From Lentisphaeria bacterium (lineage in GTDB: Bacteria; Verrucomicrobiota; Lentisphaeria; Victivallales; Victivallaceae), in NCBI GenBank assembly GCA_017508135.1, contig JAFVZN010000025.1, positions 1 through 32,213 on the forward strand: a stretch of DNA of 32,213 nt, written 5' to 3'. A program made the position numbers and the translations under genes. Below, piece by piece: positions 31,913-32,213 of this stretch (position 1 is the first letter of the stretch; the number at the start of each line of letters is the position of its first letter). The notes beneath the pieces are model-generated. The model was not told the DNA's origin and ran no database searches. It saw only the letters and a program-made list of their open reading frames with translations.

Positions 31913-32213
31913 TAAACCCCTGTCAGCCGGTCGCGTTCACTGCAATTGCGCGATCTTTGCGTTACTTGCAGTAACGCCAGTATGAGTAATATGAACTCAA
32001 TGAGATGCAGGGTACGTTTACCGCGTAGGGATATTTACGGAAGAACTCCTGATAAAACTTTTTATTGGCATTTCCGCCGATCGCGACAAACCATTTTGAA
32101 CGCAGTGTCACTGGTGGCGCGGCGCATGGCGCACGCGCGTTTTGCTTGCGCAAAACAAAATCTGACAAAATCACTTTTTCAAAATCTTATTTTCTTCCGC
32201 TGCAAAAATTGAA
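31913..32213. other. Intergenic tail with hairpin and repeat
   Basis: No convincing gene is present. An 8-bp hairpin, GCGTTACT (31959-31966) with AGTAACGC (31970-31977) and loop TGC, lies 47 bp past the glycerate kinase stop codon and may help termination, although no T-run follows. From 32074 a repeat continues to the window edge. A minus-strand open frame (31962-32174, 70 codons, GTG start) runs through it but is probably not a gene. Confidence 0.5.
32074..32213. repeat. Dispersed intergenic repeat, copy 2 (cut by window edge)
   Basis: This aligns without gaps to 21342-21481. The core 32108-32185 has 73 of 78 identical positions. The conserved hairpin arms are GTTTTGC (32139-32145) and GCAAAAC (32150-32156). 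The right end lies outside the window. Confidence 0.75.

Noticed and set aside
31962..32174. Minus-strand 70-codon frame that looks protein-like
   Set aside because: It runs through the dispersed repeat. The other copy encodes a different C-terminus and the differences change amino acids, so translation is not supported. No ribosome-binding site was seen.

Overview
This 32.2 kb window (roughly 50% GC by eye) looks like chromosomal DNA of a Gram-negative member of the PVC group, most likely Lentisphaerota (Victivallis-like) or a relative in Verrucomicrobiota. The basis is inference: two PilQ/GspD-type secretins of the PVC-like kind, several lipoproteins with lipoboxes, many short operons each with its own promoter, and intergenic repeats. 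No ribosomal or other phylogenetic marker is present, so the assignment is tentative. No phage, plasmid, CRISPR or transposase gene was found.

Layout. 1-211: intergenic start with a perfect 15-bp hairpin. 212-3311 (minus): a secreted alkaline phosphatase and a secreted metallophosphoesterase, each with its own promoter. 3558-8370 (plus): an operon of a small lipoprotein, two paralogous secretins (the second a lipoprotein) and a MarR-type regulator, closed by a 17-bp intrinsic terminator. 8468-10252 (minus): NAD synthetase whose glutaminase half has lost its recognisable catalytic residues. 10421-10496: tRNA-Lys(CTT). 10720-14630 (plus): a Sel1-repeat protein fused to a degenerate penicillin-binding-protein domain, followed by a D-threonine-aldolase/D-serine-deaminase-like PLP enzyme. 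14676-17573 (minus): a protein made of two tandem PilT ATPases, then a HAD phosphatase. 17770-21203 (plus): a MacA/MacB-type export system in three genes. 21204-21516: a MITE-like element. 21597-23860 (plus): aminotransferase and lysine 2,3-aminomutase. 23818-25259 (minus): amidohydrolase and thiamine pyrophosphokinase. 25403-26260: an unknown membrane protein. 26385-28295 (minus): asparagine synthetase. 28521-31912 (plus): a BPL_N-like lipoprotein, TsaE, a CPBP membrane protease and glycerate kinase. 31913-32213: a hairpin and a second copy of a repeat found inside the MITE-like element.

How the parts relate. The paired secretins and the tandem PilT ATPase point to type IV pilus or type II secretion-like machinery, although the loci are 8 kb apart and no pilin, assembly ATPase or platform gene lies in the window. 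The Sel1/pseudo-PBP protein plus a D-amino-acid enzyme suggests a cell-envelope function. The rest is mostly housekeeping (NAD, thiamine diphosphate, Asn, tRNA t6A, glycerate).

The regulatory signal is unusually readable. Nearly every transcription unit is preceded by a sigma-70-like promoter of the form TTGNNN, 16-17 nt, TATATT. These promoters settle several start codons and rule out longer upstream starts. The most interesting items are the Sel1/pseudo-PBP fusion, the tandem PilT, the degenerate NadE glutaminase, the paired secretin operon and the structured intergenic repeats.
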